Source: Bostrychus sinensis
Lineage: Eukaryota > Chordata > Actinopteri > Gobiiformes > Eleotridae
Length of the DNA: 64,000 bases
Direction of reading: 5' to 3'
Assembly (NCBI GenBank): GCA_020698575.1
Contig: CM036245.1
Coordinates: forward strand, 9,507,718 to 9,571,717
Shown: piece after piece, positions 21,501 to 34,200 of the stretch
Numbering within the stretch: the first letter of the stretch is position 1
How the letters are laid out: each line of letters opens with the position of its first letter
Made by a program: the position numbers and the translations under genes
The notes under the pieces: generated by a model
The model's input: only the letters and a program-made list of their open reading frames with translations
Databases searched by the model: none
What the model was told of the DNA's origin: nothing

Positions 21501-24500
21501 CGTAACTTTTTAAATTGAGATAAGAGGGTTAATGTTTGGATCGGTGTTAATATGTTCATATTAATGAAAAGGAAAACTAGTGAATCTAAATTGACCGTAG
21601 TGAATAAATGTGTAAATGTTTGTCTACCAGTGTCAGCCCTGCGACTCGCTGGCCATCGTCCAGTGTGTGCACCCCGCCTCAGGCCCATAGTTGGCATAAA
21701 AATAAATAAAAGCCTCTTGTGTCTCACCATTCCCGTCTCGGCCGTGAAGATGACGATTTCGTAAAGCGGGGCGAGTTGCTGGAAAAGATAGTCGATGCCC
21801 GGACGCTTCTTAAACCTCCAACCTGTCGACAACTGAGCAGAAGGAAAATAGCATCAAACCATAATGAAACAAAGGAATGTATTTTGTAATGAGCGTCCAA
21901 TCTAAGACCAAAGGGAAAGTCGGTTGAAGCCAGAGTCGTGCTTCAGCCGCGCACCTGTCAGGTAAAGCTGGACACGCCCCTGCAGCAGCACACACCTGGC
22001 CTTTAGCCTCTGATCTCCTCTTTAGCGTCACTTCTTTGTCTTTTTTTTTTAAAGCTTTTGCTGAATTACCTTTCTAATGTGTAACCAATATGTAGCTTTT
22101 GAAATGGGCGGAAAAGTAAACATTGCAGAAAGATGGATAATGGGGCTAATGTTAGTGACAGGTGCAGGCTAATCGTTATGGAGAGCTGTATTTAAAGTTG
22201 TGTGTCTACTTTTAAAGAATCTTTGTTACAGGACATTGACAGGACTTCACCTTGACAATTGGGTATAATTTACAACAAACTATTGTAATATAAACAGATG
22301 CACAGTTTAAAGAGGATTTATTCTGCAAAAATCGACTTTCTTCCATATTATAGTTATTCCAAGATATGGGTTTTTCTAAGGCTGATGCTGATACCGATAA
22401 ACACTGCTGAATTTTTGGACCAATATGTGAGGCAGATTTTCTTAATTTTATAAAAGAAATTAATTAAAAATAGTTATTTGTTTTAGTAATGCTTATTAAA
22501 ACATAAACAAATGTGTTTGGACAGTGGGAACAGTTAAAGACGAGTTTGTTGTTATAACTAATAAGGCAATGTCAATCAAACTCTGTGTGGAAGTAGAGCT
22601 TTGGGAGAGCTACAAAATGCTTTAGATTTTTGTTCTGTGAGGTTCTAGCTCAAAGAAATTTGCAAAATCTTTTGATTTATTTATTTTTCCCCTCCATACT
22701 AACCCTTTAATGCAAGCTGTTGAGATGTCTGATCAAGTTGTATACACAAATTTAAAAATAAAAATATTCGGCCACACTTTTTCCATTGTTAATTCAATGT
22801 AATTCATTAATTACAATGTAACAAACAGTGTAACTAACTGTAATAACACGTAAATACATTGTACTTACATGATGAATTTAAGTGTGTTAGTTAATTCCAT
22901 CATGTAAGTACAATGCAGTTACGTGTTATTACAGTTAATTACACACTTTGTTACATTTTAATTAATGAGTTAGATGTAAAAAGTGTAGTGTAAAATAAAT
23001 TGTTACCAAATATTCTTCTTTAAAAATCTTTTTATTGCTGTTTTGAGCTTTTCAGGCCAAGATAAAGCGATTTTGGACGTTTCCTATGAACTGCAGTGTA
23101 AAAGCCCAAACTGCGACAAGATGGTTGGGGAAGCCTGGACATGTGCCTGACCAAAAATCTGCATTAAAGTGCAAGAAACAGGCCGATAATTTCTTTAAAA
23201 AAAAAAAAGCAAAATCTGCCCTGTATATCTGTCGACCTCTACACACAACAGGAGCTACAGTAGGTTTAAAAATATAACAAAAAGCATAAAATAGCCCATT
23301 TAATTTAATTGTTAGCTGTTCCAGGGCACCCTCCTTACATCCTCATCCTTCTCAACCTCTCTCCTTCCTCTCAGTGTTACGTACCGACCACTCTGGGTGC
23401 AGCAGCACGTCGGTGAGCTCCAAAACCAGAGTGTACGGGGGCTGATAGTACGGCTCCTTCAGGGCGTCCGGGAGCAGCTTCGGGCTCGTCGGCTCAATGA
23501 TCATCTGACGGAGACACAGACATTTTCACTGTAACCATGCCACATTTTACATTCATGTTCTTCCTGTTACAGTAACGTCTTGTCGGAGGTCCTCACCTGT
23601 CTGTAGTCCTTGAAATATTTCACCGTCCGCTTCAACTGTTGAATGACCGGAGGCTCTGAAACAGAAAAAAAGAAAAGAAAAATCCTGGTCAGTTTTAAAT
23701 TCAACATTATCAGAAGTATCTTTGCTTTAAGGAGGGGCAGGTTAATGTTTAGCTCTTTTAGATTGTACTTTTAAGTAAATTAAAACCAGAAACTATACAG
23801 ATTTTCCATACACGGATAAAGTGCTGTGCCAAATTCACTAGGAAAGGCTATGAACAAAGAAAAATGTATAAATAAACAAACAAAAACATCCCAAAACTGA
23901 CAAAAAAGAACAGAGTGTACACCTTCAATAAGGCACTGGTGCTATTGCGCAATGGTAAAGAAATATCCTGTAGGTTGGGGGTAAATGCTGTGTCTATTGA
24001 AGCACAAAACCCTTATGTTAAAAAGGCAGACATGGTGCAGAATCCGTAAAAAAACACTCCTGGATCTAAATCCTGAGCTGGATCTGCACCAAAACTCACT
24101 GTGTCCTTGGCTCATTACCGACTTTTCCAGGAATTTTCATAACAAACAAAAAATACAGTTCAGTATCAATTAAAGCAATCTTAGTTTTTCACCCATCATT
24201 AAAACATTAGCACAGAACTGTACATAGACAGGTGTAGGGCTGGGTGCACTTTGTTTGTTTTGATACCGGTTCTTAAACAATACCTGGTTTTTGATACCAG
24301 TACAATATTTTTTTCTGATACCTGTGGTGAGCTAATTCATCTTCTACAACATAAAACATAATAATATTGAATTTATAAAATATTTCTGGAGCAAAATTCT
24401 TAGCTTTAAGTTAAAACCAGTGGTGTGTATGATTTATTTTGTGTTATTTGAGTCATAAATGCATAGGAACATTAAAGTTCCCACTAGGTATTGAATGAAA

Positions 24501-27500
24501 GTACTTTGTTCAATAACAGTAGCATTGTAACTTTTCTTTCCGGGGTTTATACACTTTTTTTTACCAAAAAATTTCCATGACTTTTGATAGAATTTGAAAG
24601 GCCTGAAAAATGACTTGCACATGTTTAAATCATATTCACAATGTCCAGTGTGGTGCATTAGAAACATACTTCTGCTGCATTTTCATTTGGAAATTAGCCA
24701 GTTGAAAAAAACAAACAAAAAAAACAAACAAATAAAAAAAAAAAAAACTGTTGGGGCCTCTTCTCCCAGAAATATATTATTCCACAAATTTTCCTGACTC
24801 ATAGCCTAAATACAAGTGATTAAAACATAATTATGCTATATTAGCTATAAATTAATCATTTATGGTGTTTTTAAAGCATTACCAAAACCAAAAGAGCCAG
24901 AGACCAGCAAAAAAATTATTTAGTTCAAATATTCTGACAAAAAATAGATACAGGTGACTTTTCCTGCAGTAAGAACCAGAAGACAGCATTTCTACTGAAC
25001 TCTTATATTTACCAAATGTTACTCAGATGGTTTAAATTTCCAAAACTTTACACCAAAATATAACATTACAAAACTTATCCAGGGTTCCATGACTGTACGA
25101 AGTCTGTCTTTCGAAACCACAAAGGTAAGTCTTAACCCAGCCCTAGGTGTAGGTCAGAAGGAAGAATATGTCAACAGAGCATCGTTTGCTAGCATACACT
25201 GTACCGATGAAGCTGTAGCTAATTAGTGATGTATAAATAATGCAGCAGTAACTTGTTCTGAGGACCCATGGGTGGGCCTTAGCCTCTCCCAAACCTCGTC
25301 TGTCTGGTCTGTCCCGTCTCGAATCCAAGACACACGGCGTCCAAACTGAGATGGATGTGTTGTTGATAAGGAATCTGGACGCGTCCGTAGTAAAAAACAA
25401 AACGCCCAGCTGTCAGCGCCTAATGACTCATAATAATAAAGACTTCATTTCCCATGGGGCCGCGGGCTCATTACAGCAAACAGTGGAGACAATGGCAACA
25501 GAGAGAGCGGCGCGCGTGCCTCTCTATCCTCTCCATTTCTGAACACACGCCGCGCGCTCCCAGGGGACTCGATCCCCCAGAGTTCATAGCAGCGTGTGGA
25601 AGCAGGAAGCGCCGCCATCTGCCATGTGACTAGAAGAGGGAAGGATAGAGGAGGTAAAGGAAAAAAAAGGAGAAATACTGACGATAGGAGAGAAGAACAA
25701 AATAAGCCAAGTGCAAAGTAAAAAAAGTGTAAAAAATAAAATAGACCAGTTTGGCATTAAAAAAAAAAATAAAAAATTGCATGCCAGACATTATTAGTAG
25801 GGATATAACAATTCTTCATAAATCAGCAAAAGAAAATTAGTGCAAAAGATAAAAATTTTGAAACTCTGGGGGAAAAAAATAAATCACAATACGTATCTTG
25901 CTCACAAGTTTGGCGCTAGACATCATTACCTGGCCATTTTACTAAGGAGAAAAATGAATTTATATCAAGTTTTAGTTAACGGGGCTTGTTAAATCACTAA
26001 CTCTGCATCCTGGGAATGTATTGAGGCTGTACAAGAGCTTTATTACTCGGAGCGGCTTGGGCGTGCACTCTCTCCTCTGTACGTCTCACACACAGACGAG
26101 CGTTCACAAAAGAACAACAACAAACCCAGGACGGTCAGCCAGAGACACATCTGCAGGTTTTATTTAGGCTGCACCTGTTCGCTCCGTTTACCATCGTTCA
26201 GAAAGTAGCTTGTTGTTAGCAGCGAGCTAAAGGAAAGCTAAGTGGCTAACAACAGCCTAAAGTTTATTTGAAGTTTCAGCGGCCCCTCCCTCGGAGCGTT
26301 TCCATGGAGATCAGTGTCTTTACAGAGTCTTTCCTCACTGAAATTTTAAAGACTTGACTTATATTAGCCCCATTATAAATTACTGAGGCGTGGATTTATG
26401 ATAAGCTGCTTCTCAAAGAGGCACTGCTTGCTACTGTAGTGTCTCTGTTTTTGGAGGAGAGTAGAAAGGTGTTAATAAAAGTCACTGACAAATCATTTTA
26501 TATATTTTTGATGTTTTGACATGTTTTAATATCTACTTTAATTTCTGTTAATAATAAATGTACAAACATTTAAGTTTGATAAGGAAACAAATAGGCTATG
26601 TAAAAATATATATACAGTATATTTTGGTCATAATTATACTGCAACTAAGTCTGCAAATAAATATTGTTAAAAATTGTAATTGTTAACATAAAATCGTGAA
26701 TCAAATTGTTTTACAAGAAAATTCTATGATGACTTTGTTTCCAAGCAAAACTAGAAAATTTAATGAAAATTCAAGAACGCAAAAATAATTATGTGCTAAA
26801 TTTAATAAGGATTAAATAAACAGAATAAACAATGCAACTTTTGGTAGATTTGAGCCATTCTTGGACATTCTGGTACATAGCCAGGGAGGGACAGGGGACA
26901 CGGAGCTGGTGGGCCACAGAGGCGTTTCCCAAATTAAACAAATGAATAATCAAAACCCCGATACAGAGCTTCTCTATCCTCTCTGTTCCTGAACACACGG
27001 CGCGCTCCCAGGGGACTCAATCCCCCAGAGTTCATAGCAGCGTGCTGAAGCAGGAAGCGCCGCCATCTGCCACAATCCAACGCTGACGAAGTGTCCACAA
27101 AAACACACCGCGACAGAGAAGGCGGCTCGAGTCACACCTTCGCCAAAAAACATCAATAATTTCCACAGACCAGCGGCTTTTCTGAACTTTATTGATGTTT
27201 TCTACTTTTTGGGCACAATTTTGAGAAACTAATTTAACTTTTTTCACTTTTCACTAACAAAAGAGACTCAAGAAAGTGTACAGGTTATGTTTTTGACAGC
27301 ACTCGTTTGTCTGCAAGATAATTTCAAATGTCATGGTTGGATTTTGATAAAAAACATTTAGGAAAGGTTAGTTTTTTAGGGTTTTTAGGAAAGGTTAGTT
27401 CAAAGGATGTTTTTTTTTACTGTTTTTGTTTTTTACTGTAGATAAAGACAAAGTTATTGACTTTGGTGTGGATCCAGATCTCTGTTTAGATGCAGGAGTG

Positions 27501-30500
27501 TTTTAAGGGATTCAGTATCATTTTGAGATCCGAACTGAAGATAAAAACTTCACTCGCTACAAGAAAACATGATAAGTTTTTTCCATTTTAAGATATAATT
27601 TGTGGCTCAATTTAACGAACATTTACCCCTGAACTAGAAGGCATACGTGTCTAGATCTGGGACTCTATATCTTTAATTAGTAAGTAAATAAATAAACAAA
27701 CAAAAAATAAATATAAAAATATGGTAATCCACCCTATTAAAAACCTAAAAATAATATTAGGTTAAAAAAATTAAGCAAAACAAATGACTGTATTTGTAAT
27801 TCTGTAATAAAATGAAATAAATCAATAAAACATATTAACTCAGAAGAGTAACGTCCCATCTCAAAAATCTTAACAACATGGACAATTCCAGGAAAACATG
27901 AGTTCAGCAGTGATCCGAAGCGGGCCCTCACCAAAAGTCTAAGGGCCAGCTAAGTTTTTTTACTGATGTCCTGTTCGTGGAAGTGAGGCCCAGCGTGCGT
28001 CGATGCAGAAGAATCTGGAAAAGCACGCGGTGAATGCAGTGAGTTTTTCTTCAGTGAAAGTGGAGGAGGTGGGCCCTTTTCTTATGCAAATACGAGGAGG
28101 GAGATAATGAGGGCTCAGGGGCCACATGTGACCAACAGGAAGTCGCCAATAAATAAAACTGGCATTGATTTTTTTTTTTTTTTTGGCGCCTAATTTAACT
28201 GAGCGCCCAGTAAAGGAAGGAGAGCTGTTTTGAAGAATGCTTATCATAAACATAACCTTCATGGCAGAGATATTTACTGTCATTCCAGTCGGACTAAGAT
28301 ATGCATTATATATAAACCAAGATAATAATTTGAATTTCTCTACTTGCTTGTACCCAACACTGACGAGTTGTTGCTGTGAAGTTGGTATTTCCACATCACA
28401 AGTGCTTAGGGCAGGCCGAGGGGGGACCAGAGCGGGCGGACCACCCAGACCTGGTGTTTGCAATGGGCCTCTCCGACTCAAAAGATGACCGTTACGGAGA
28501 AAGATGAACAACAGCAACACAAACAGGAATCTCAAACACGCCTCAGATCTGCAGTGCCTCTTTTTTTCCTCTTTTCTTAATCAAAAATGTGGGACTGCTT
28601 CCAAGAATCTGCCATTGAGGTCCCATTCACAAAACTGCACCACAAACTGGGACGATGTTTTTAGACTGTTACAACTCTGGTCCACTTGTCTGGGCTAAAT
28701 TAGGGCTAAACCAGGGCTAAACCAGGTGCTAAACCAGGTGTAAACCAGGTGTAAACCAGGTCTAAACCAGGTGTAAACCAGGTCTAAACCAGGTCTAAAC
28801 CAGGTCTAAACCAGGTCTAAACCAGGACTAAACCAGGTGTAAACCAGGGCTAAACCAGGTCTAAACCAGGGCTAAACCAGGTCTAAACTAGGGCTAAACC
28901 AGTGCTAAACCAGGTCTAAACCAGGACTAAACCAGGTGTAAACCAGGTCTAAACCAGGTCTAAACCAGGTGTAAACCAGGTGTAAACCAGGTGTAAACCA
29001 GGTGTAAACCAGGTGTAAACCAGGTCTAAACCAGGTGTAAACCAGGTCTAAACCAGGTCTAAACCAGGTCTAAACCAGGACTAAACCAGGTGTAAACCAG
29101 GGCTAAACCAGGTCTAAACCAGGGCTAAACCAGGTCTAAACAAGGGCTAAACCAGTGCTAAACCAGGTCTAAACCAGGTCTAAACCAGGTCTAAACCAGG
29201 TCTAAACCAGGTCTAAACCAGGTGTAAACCAGGTCTAAACCAGGTCTAAACCAGGTCTAAACCAGGTCTAAACCAGGTCTAAACCAGGGCTAAACCAGGA
29301 CTAAACCAGGACTAAACCAGGTGTAAACCAGGTGTAAACCAGGTGTAAACCAGGGCTAAACTAGGTGTAAGTGTAAACCAGGGCTAAACCAGGTGTAAAC
29401 CAGGTGTAAACCAGGTGTAAACCAGGTCTAAACCAGGTCTAAACCAGGTCTAAACCAGGGCTAAACCAGGGCTAAACCAGGGCTAAACCAGAACTAAACC
29501 AGAACTAAACCAGGTGTAAACCAGGGCTAAACCAGGGCTAAACTAGGTGTAAGTGTAAACCAGGGCTAAACCAGGTGTAAACCAGGTCTAAACCAGGTCT
29601 AAACCAGGTCTAAACCAGGTCTAAACCAGGTCTAAACCAGGTGTAAACCAGGGCTAAACCAGGTGTAAACCAGGTGTAAACCAGGTGTAAACCAGGTCTA
29701 AACCAGGTCTAAACCAGGGCTAAACCAGGGCTAAACCAGGGCTAAACCAGAACTAAACCAGAACTAAACCAGGTGTAAACCAGGGCTAAACCAGGGCTAA
29801 ACTAGGTGTAAGTGTAAACCAGGGCTAAACCAGGTGTAAACCAGGTCTAAACCAGGTCTAAACCAGGTCTAAACCAGGTGTAAACCAGGGCTAAACCAGG
29901 TGTAAACCAGGTGTAAACCAGGTCTAAACCAGGTCTAAACCAGGTCTAAACCAGGTCTAAACCAGGTCTAAACCAGGTCTAAACCAGGACTAAACCAGGA
30001 CTAAACCAGGTGTAAACCAGGGCTAAACCAGGGCTAAACCAGGTGTAAACCAGGTGTAAACCAGGTGTAAACCAGGTCTAAACCAGGTCTAAACCAGGTC
30101 TAAACCAGGTCTAAACCAGGTCTAAACCAGGGCTAAACCAGGACTAAAACAGGTGTAAAACAGGTCTAAACCAGGGCTAAACCAGGTCTAAACTAGGGCT
30201 AAACCAGGGCTAAACCAGCGCTAAACCAGGTGTAAACCAGGTGTAAACCAGGTCTAAACCAGGTCTAAACCAGGTCTAAACCAGGTCTAAACCAGGTCTA
30301 AACCATGGTGTAAACCAGGTCTAAACCTGGTGTAAACCAGGTGTAAACCAGGTCTAAACCAGGTCTAAACCAGGTCTAAACCAGGTCTAAACCAGGTCTA
30401 AACCAGGGACTAAACCAGGACTAAACCAGGACTTAACCAGGACTAAACCAGGTGTAAACCAGGGCTAAACCAGGGCTAAACTAGGTGTAAGTGTAAACCA

Positions 30501-31186
30501 GGGCTAAACCAGGTGTAAACCAGGGCTAAACCAGGTGTAAACCAGGTCTAAACCAGGTCTAAACCAGGGCTAAACCAGGGCTAAACCAGGTGTAAACCAG
30601 GGCTAAACTAGGTGTAAGTGTAAACCAGGGCTAAACCAGGTGTAAACCAGGGCTAAACCAGGTCTAAACCAGGTCTAAACCAAGACTACACCAAGATTAC
30701 ATCAGGTCTACACCAGCTTTAAGCCCAGACTACACCAGGTCTAAACCAGGTCTAAACCAAGACTACACCAGGTCTAAACCAGGACTAAACCAAGACTACA
30801 TCAGGTCTAAACCAAGACTACACCAGGAGTACACCAGGCTTCAACCAGCTCTAAAGCAGGTCTAAACCAGGCCTACATCAGGTCTAAACCAAGACTACAC
30901 CAGGTCTAAACCAAGACTACACCAGGTCTAAACCAAGACTACACCAGGTCTAAACCAAGACTACACCAGGTCTAAGCCAGGTCTAACCCAAGACTAGCCC
31001 CAACTAAAGAAAACATAAAACATATCTTTAAAAAAAAGGCCTCAGTTCTGCAGTCATTAGCAGTGATGCCAATGACTAATAATAAGGAAAGACGTAAACA
31101 GTTACTGGGCAAAAATGCATGGAATGCTAAAAAAAACAAAAACAAGGAGAGGAGAATAAAGACAAGGTGGAAAAACAAAAAAGTTA

Positions 31187-31221
<35 letters not shown>

Positions 31222-34200
31222 GGGAGGAGTCAGGAGGCAAACTCTGGGCCAGTATTTGAGGATGTGGGGCCCCATTAACAAAAGAGCCAAACATCCACAG
31301 GGTTAACACATGGTACTTCCAAAAACAACACATTTTATCAGATGTTTTATAGGTTACATTAGCTTTGAAAACAATCCAGACACAAGAATAACAGACCGGC
31401 GTACTCTTTGTGCCAGTGCCAAGCCTGGATACATGAGATAACTGCTGAATGTTGCAATAAAGATAAGGTAATTCTGTATTTGGGCAATCCTGATAAGTGA
31501 TACAAGGGTCTGGACTGGTTAAAACTGAGGCTGAATCAAAACTTAAACAGTAAACCAGATCAAAGCAAGGTCTAAACCAGATTCAAACCAGGTCTAACAC
31601 AGGTTTAACACAGGTCTCAATCAGGACGAAACCAAGTCCAGAATTAGGTCAAATTGGGCCTGAAACATAGCTAAATAAGGACTATGCAAGATCTAACCCA
31701 GGTCTAAAACAGAACTAAACCAGCACTACACCAGGACTACACCAGGTCTAAATCAGGTCCAAAATTAGGTCTAAACGGGGACTAAGCCATGTCTAAATCA
31801 GGACTGTGCTAGGTCTACATTAGGACTAAAACAAGGCAAAACCAGGACTACGCCAGGTCTAAACAAGGTCCAAAATTAGGTGTAAACCAGGTCTAAACCA
31901 TGTCTAACTCAGGACTACGCCAGGTCAAAACCAGGTCTGGACTAGATTTAAACGAAGTCTTAACCAGATCCAAATCAAGTTGTAATCATGACTAAACAAG
32001 GTCTAAACCAGAATGAGATCAGGACTAAACCAAGTCTAAACCAGGAGTAAAACAGGACTAAATCAGGACTAAACCAAGTCTAAACCAGGAGTAAAAAAGG
32101 ACTAAATCAGGACTAAACCAAGTCTAAACCAGGAGTAAAACAGGACTAAATCAGGACTAAACCAAGTCTAAACCAGGAGTAAAACAGGACTAAATCAGGA
32201 CTAAACCAAGTCTAAACCAGGAGTAAAACAGGACTAAATCAGGACTAAACCAAGTCTAAACCAGGAGTAAAACAGGACTAAATCAGGACTAAACCAAGTC
32301 TAAACCAGGAGTAAAACAGGACTAAATCAGGACTAAACCAAGTCTAAACCAGGAGTAAAACAGGACTAAATCAGGTCCAAAATTAGGTCTAGATCGGGAA
32401 TAAGCCAGGTCTAAACCAGGTTCAAAATTAGGTCTAAACCAGGACTAAAACATCACTACAATATCTAAACCAGGATCAACCCGGGACTATAACAGGAATA
32501 AACAAGGTCTAAACCAGATCTAAACTAAGTCTTTAGCAAGTCTAAACTAGGTCTAAACCAGGACTAAACCAGGATTTAGACACTTGTTTTGACAGGGTAA
32601 AATTCTGTCACATGTCAAATTTACAACTCATATTAAAGTGTGCTGCTGATGCTGTTAAAGTCCATTTAATTGAATGGTTGTTGATGGTATTGAGTATGTG
32701 AATGTGGTGCCAGGTGGACCGGGAGGTGGAGGTCCGGCTGTGGTCCCAGTGGAGTGATGAACTTTTACCCGGTCCCTAAGCTGCTCCAAAGGGGTCGGGC
32801 CCGGTCCCTAAGGTCCCAGAGGGGTCGCGCGGGTCATTATGCTGAAGGACATTCGTTTGACCTGGGTGAGTTCTTAGCACAATCCAAACGAAGGACAAAT
32901 GAATTAAAAAGGTTCAATAGAGGATAATTATACCGAGACAGAAACAGGATTAAACCAGGACTAAGGCCAGGTCAAAAATAGAGAGGAAAAAGGACTAAAC
33001 CAGGATCAAATCAGGAAATAAACACGATGAAAACAAAACAAAAGCAGGACTAAACTAGGACCAAGCCAGGACTAAACATGAACCAAGAATAAACCAGGAC
33101 TAAACAAGGATTATCAGGAACAAAATCTGGACTAAACCCAAGACTAGACGCAGGGCTAAAACAGTTCGAAACCAGGTCAAGATCTAAACCAGGACTAAAA
33201 CAGATCTAAACCAGGTCAAGATCTAAACTAGGACTAAACAAGGATTAAATCAAGACTACAATCTGGATTAAACCCGGGACTAAAACAGGTCTAAACCAGG
33301 ACTAAACAAGGATTAAATCAAGACCAAAATCTGGACTAAACCCAGGACTAAAACAGTACTAAAAAGGGTCTAAATCAGGATTAACCAGAGCCAAAACCAG
33401 GTATAAACCAAGTCTACACCAGGACTAAACCAAGACTAGCCCCAACGAAAGTAGGACTAAACATTAAAAAGGAAAAAATAACTTTAAATAATGACTGAAC
33501 CTGCAACAGACTAAGTACAACCACTGGTACCTCCACCATAGTTTGAGAACCGCTGCACTAAAGTGAATAAAGTGAATTTTTCTTAACATGGATCACTGAC
33601 AAAGAGCAGTATGTCTTGCAGTGTCAACAAAGTAAAGGCCCCTTTATCTCTGATTAACTCTCTGCAGTAATTAGTTGTCCCTTGGTTCGTTTTGAGATCG
33701 ATCTCTGAGTTCTTCTTCTCCGCTAAACGACTTCTGATCGCCTGCTGCTTCTAATAATCACTTCATCAATACCAGTCTGTCCGAGAGCCCCCGCACTGGC
33801 CCCGCTGCTTTAAGTGAATTTGTCCACTCGTCATAAAAAGCTCCCAGAGGTCCTGTCTGTCTATGTTCGACCTCCACAGCTTCTTCTTCTTCTCCTGTCT
33901 GTAATTTTACAACACTCGTTTCATTTCATGTTCTTCTGTCAGCGGGCGCCTCGTAAAGTTAATGCAACGTTTACATCGCTCCGCTGGGTTAGATCACAGC
34001 AGAACCAACAAATGAAAGTGAATGTCTAACCCAAAAACATCACAGTGGCTCTTTAAGTCAGTACAAAATACAGCAATCAGGCATAACATTATGACCACTG
34101 ACAGGTGAAGTGAATAACACAGATTATCTCTTCGTCATGGCTCCTGTTGGTGGGTGGGATATACGAGGCAGCAAAAGGATGTTTTGTTCTTAAAGGTGAT

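Noticed and set aside
28685..31005. CRISPR-like array
   Set aside because: The units are contiguous 11-bp repeats with no spacers, in an intron of a vertebrate nuclear gene.
28685..31005. Telomere-like (CCCTAA)n relic
   Set aside because: The unit is 11 bp with only CC/GG pairs (CTAAACCAGGT), not a 6-bp CCCTAA repeat.
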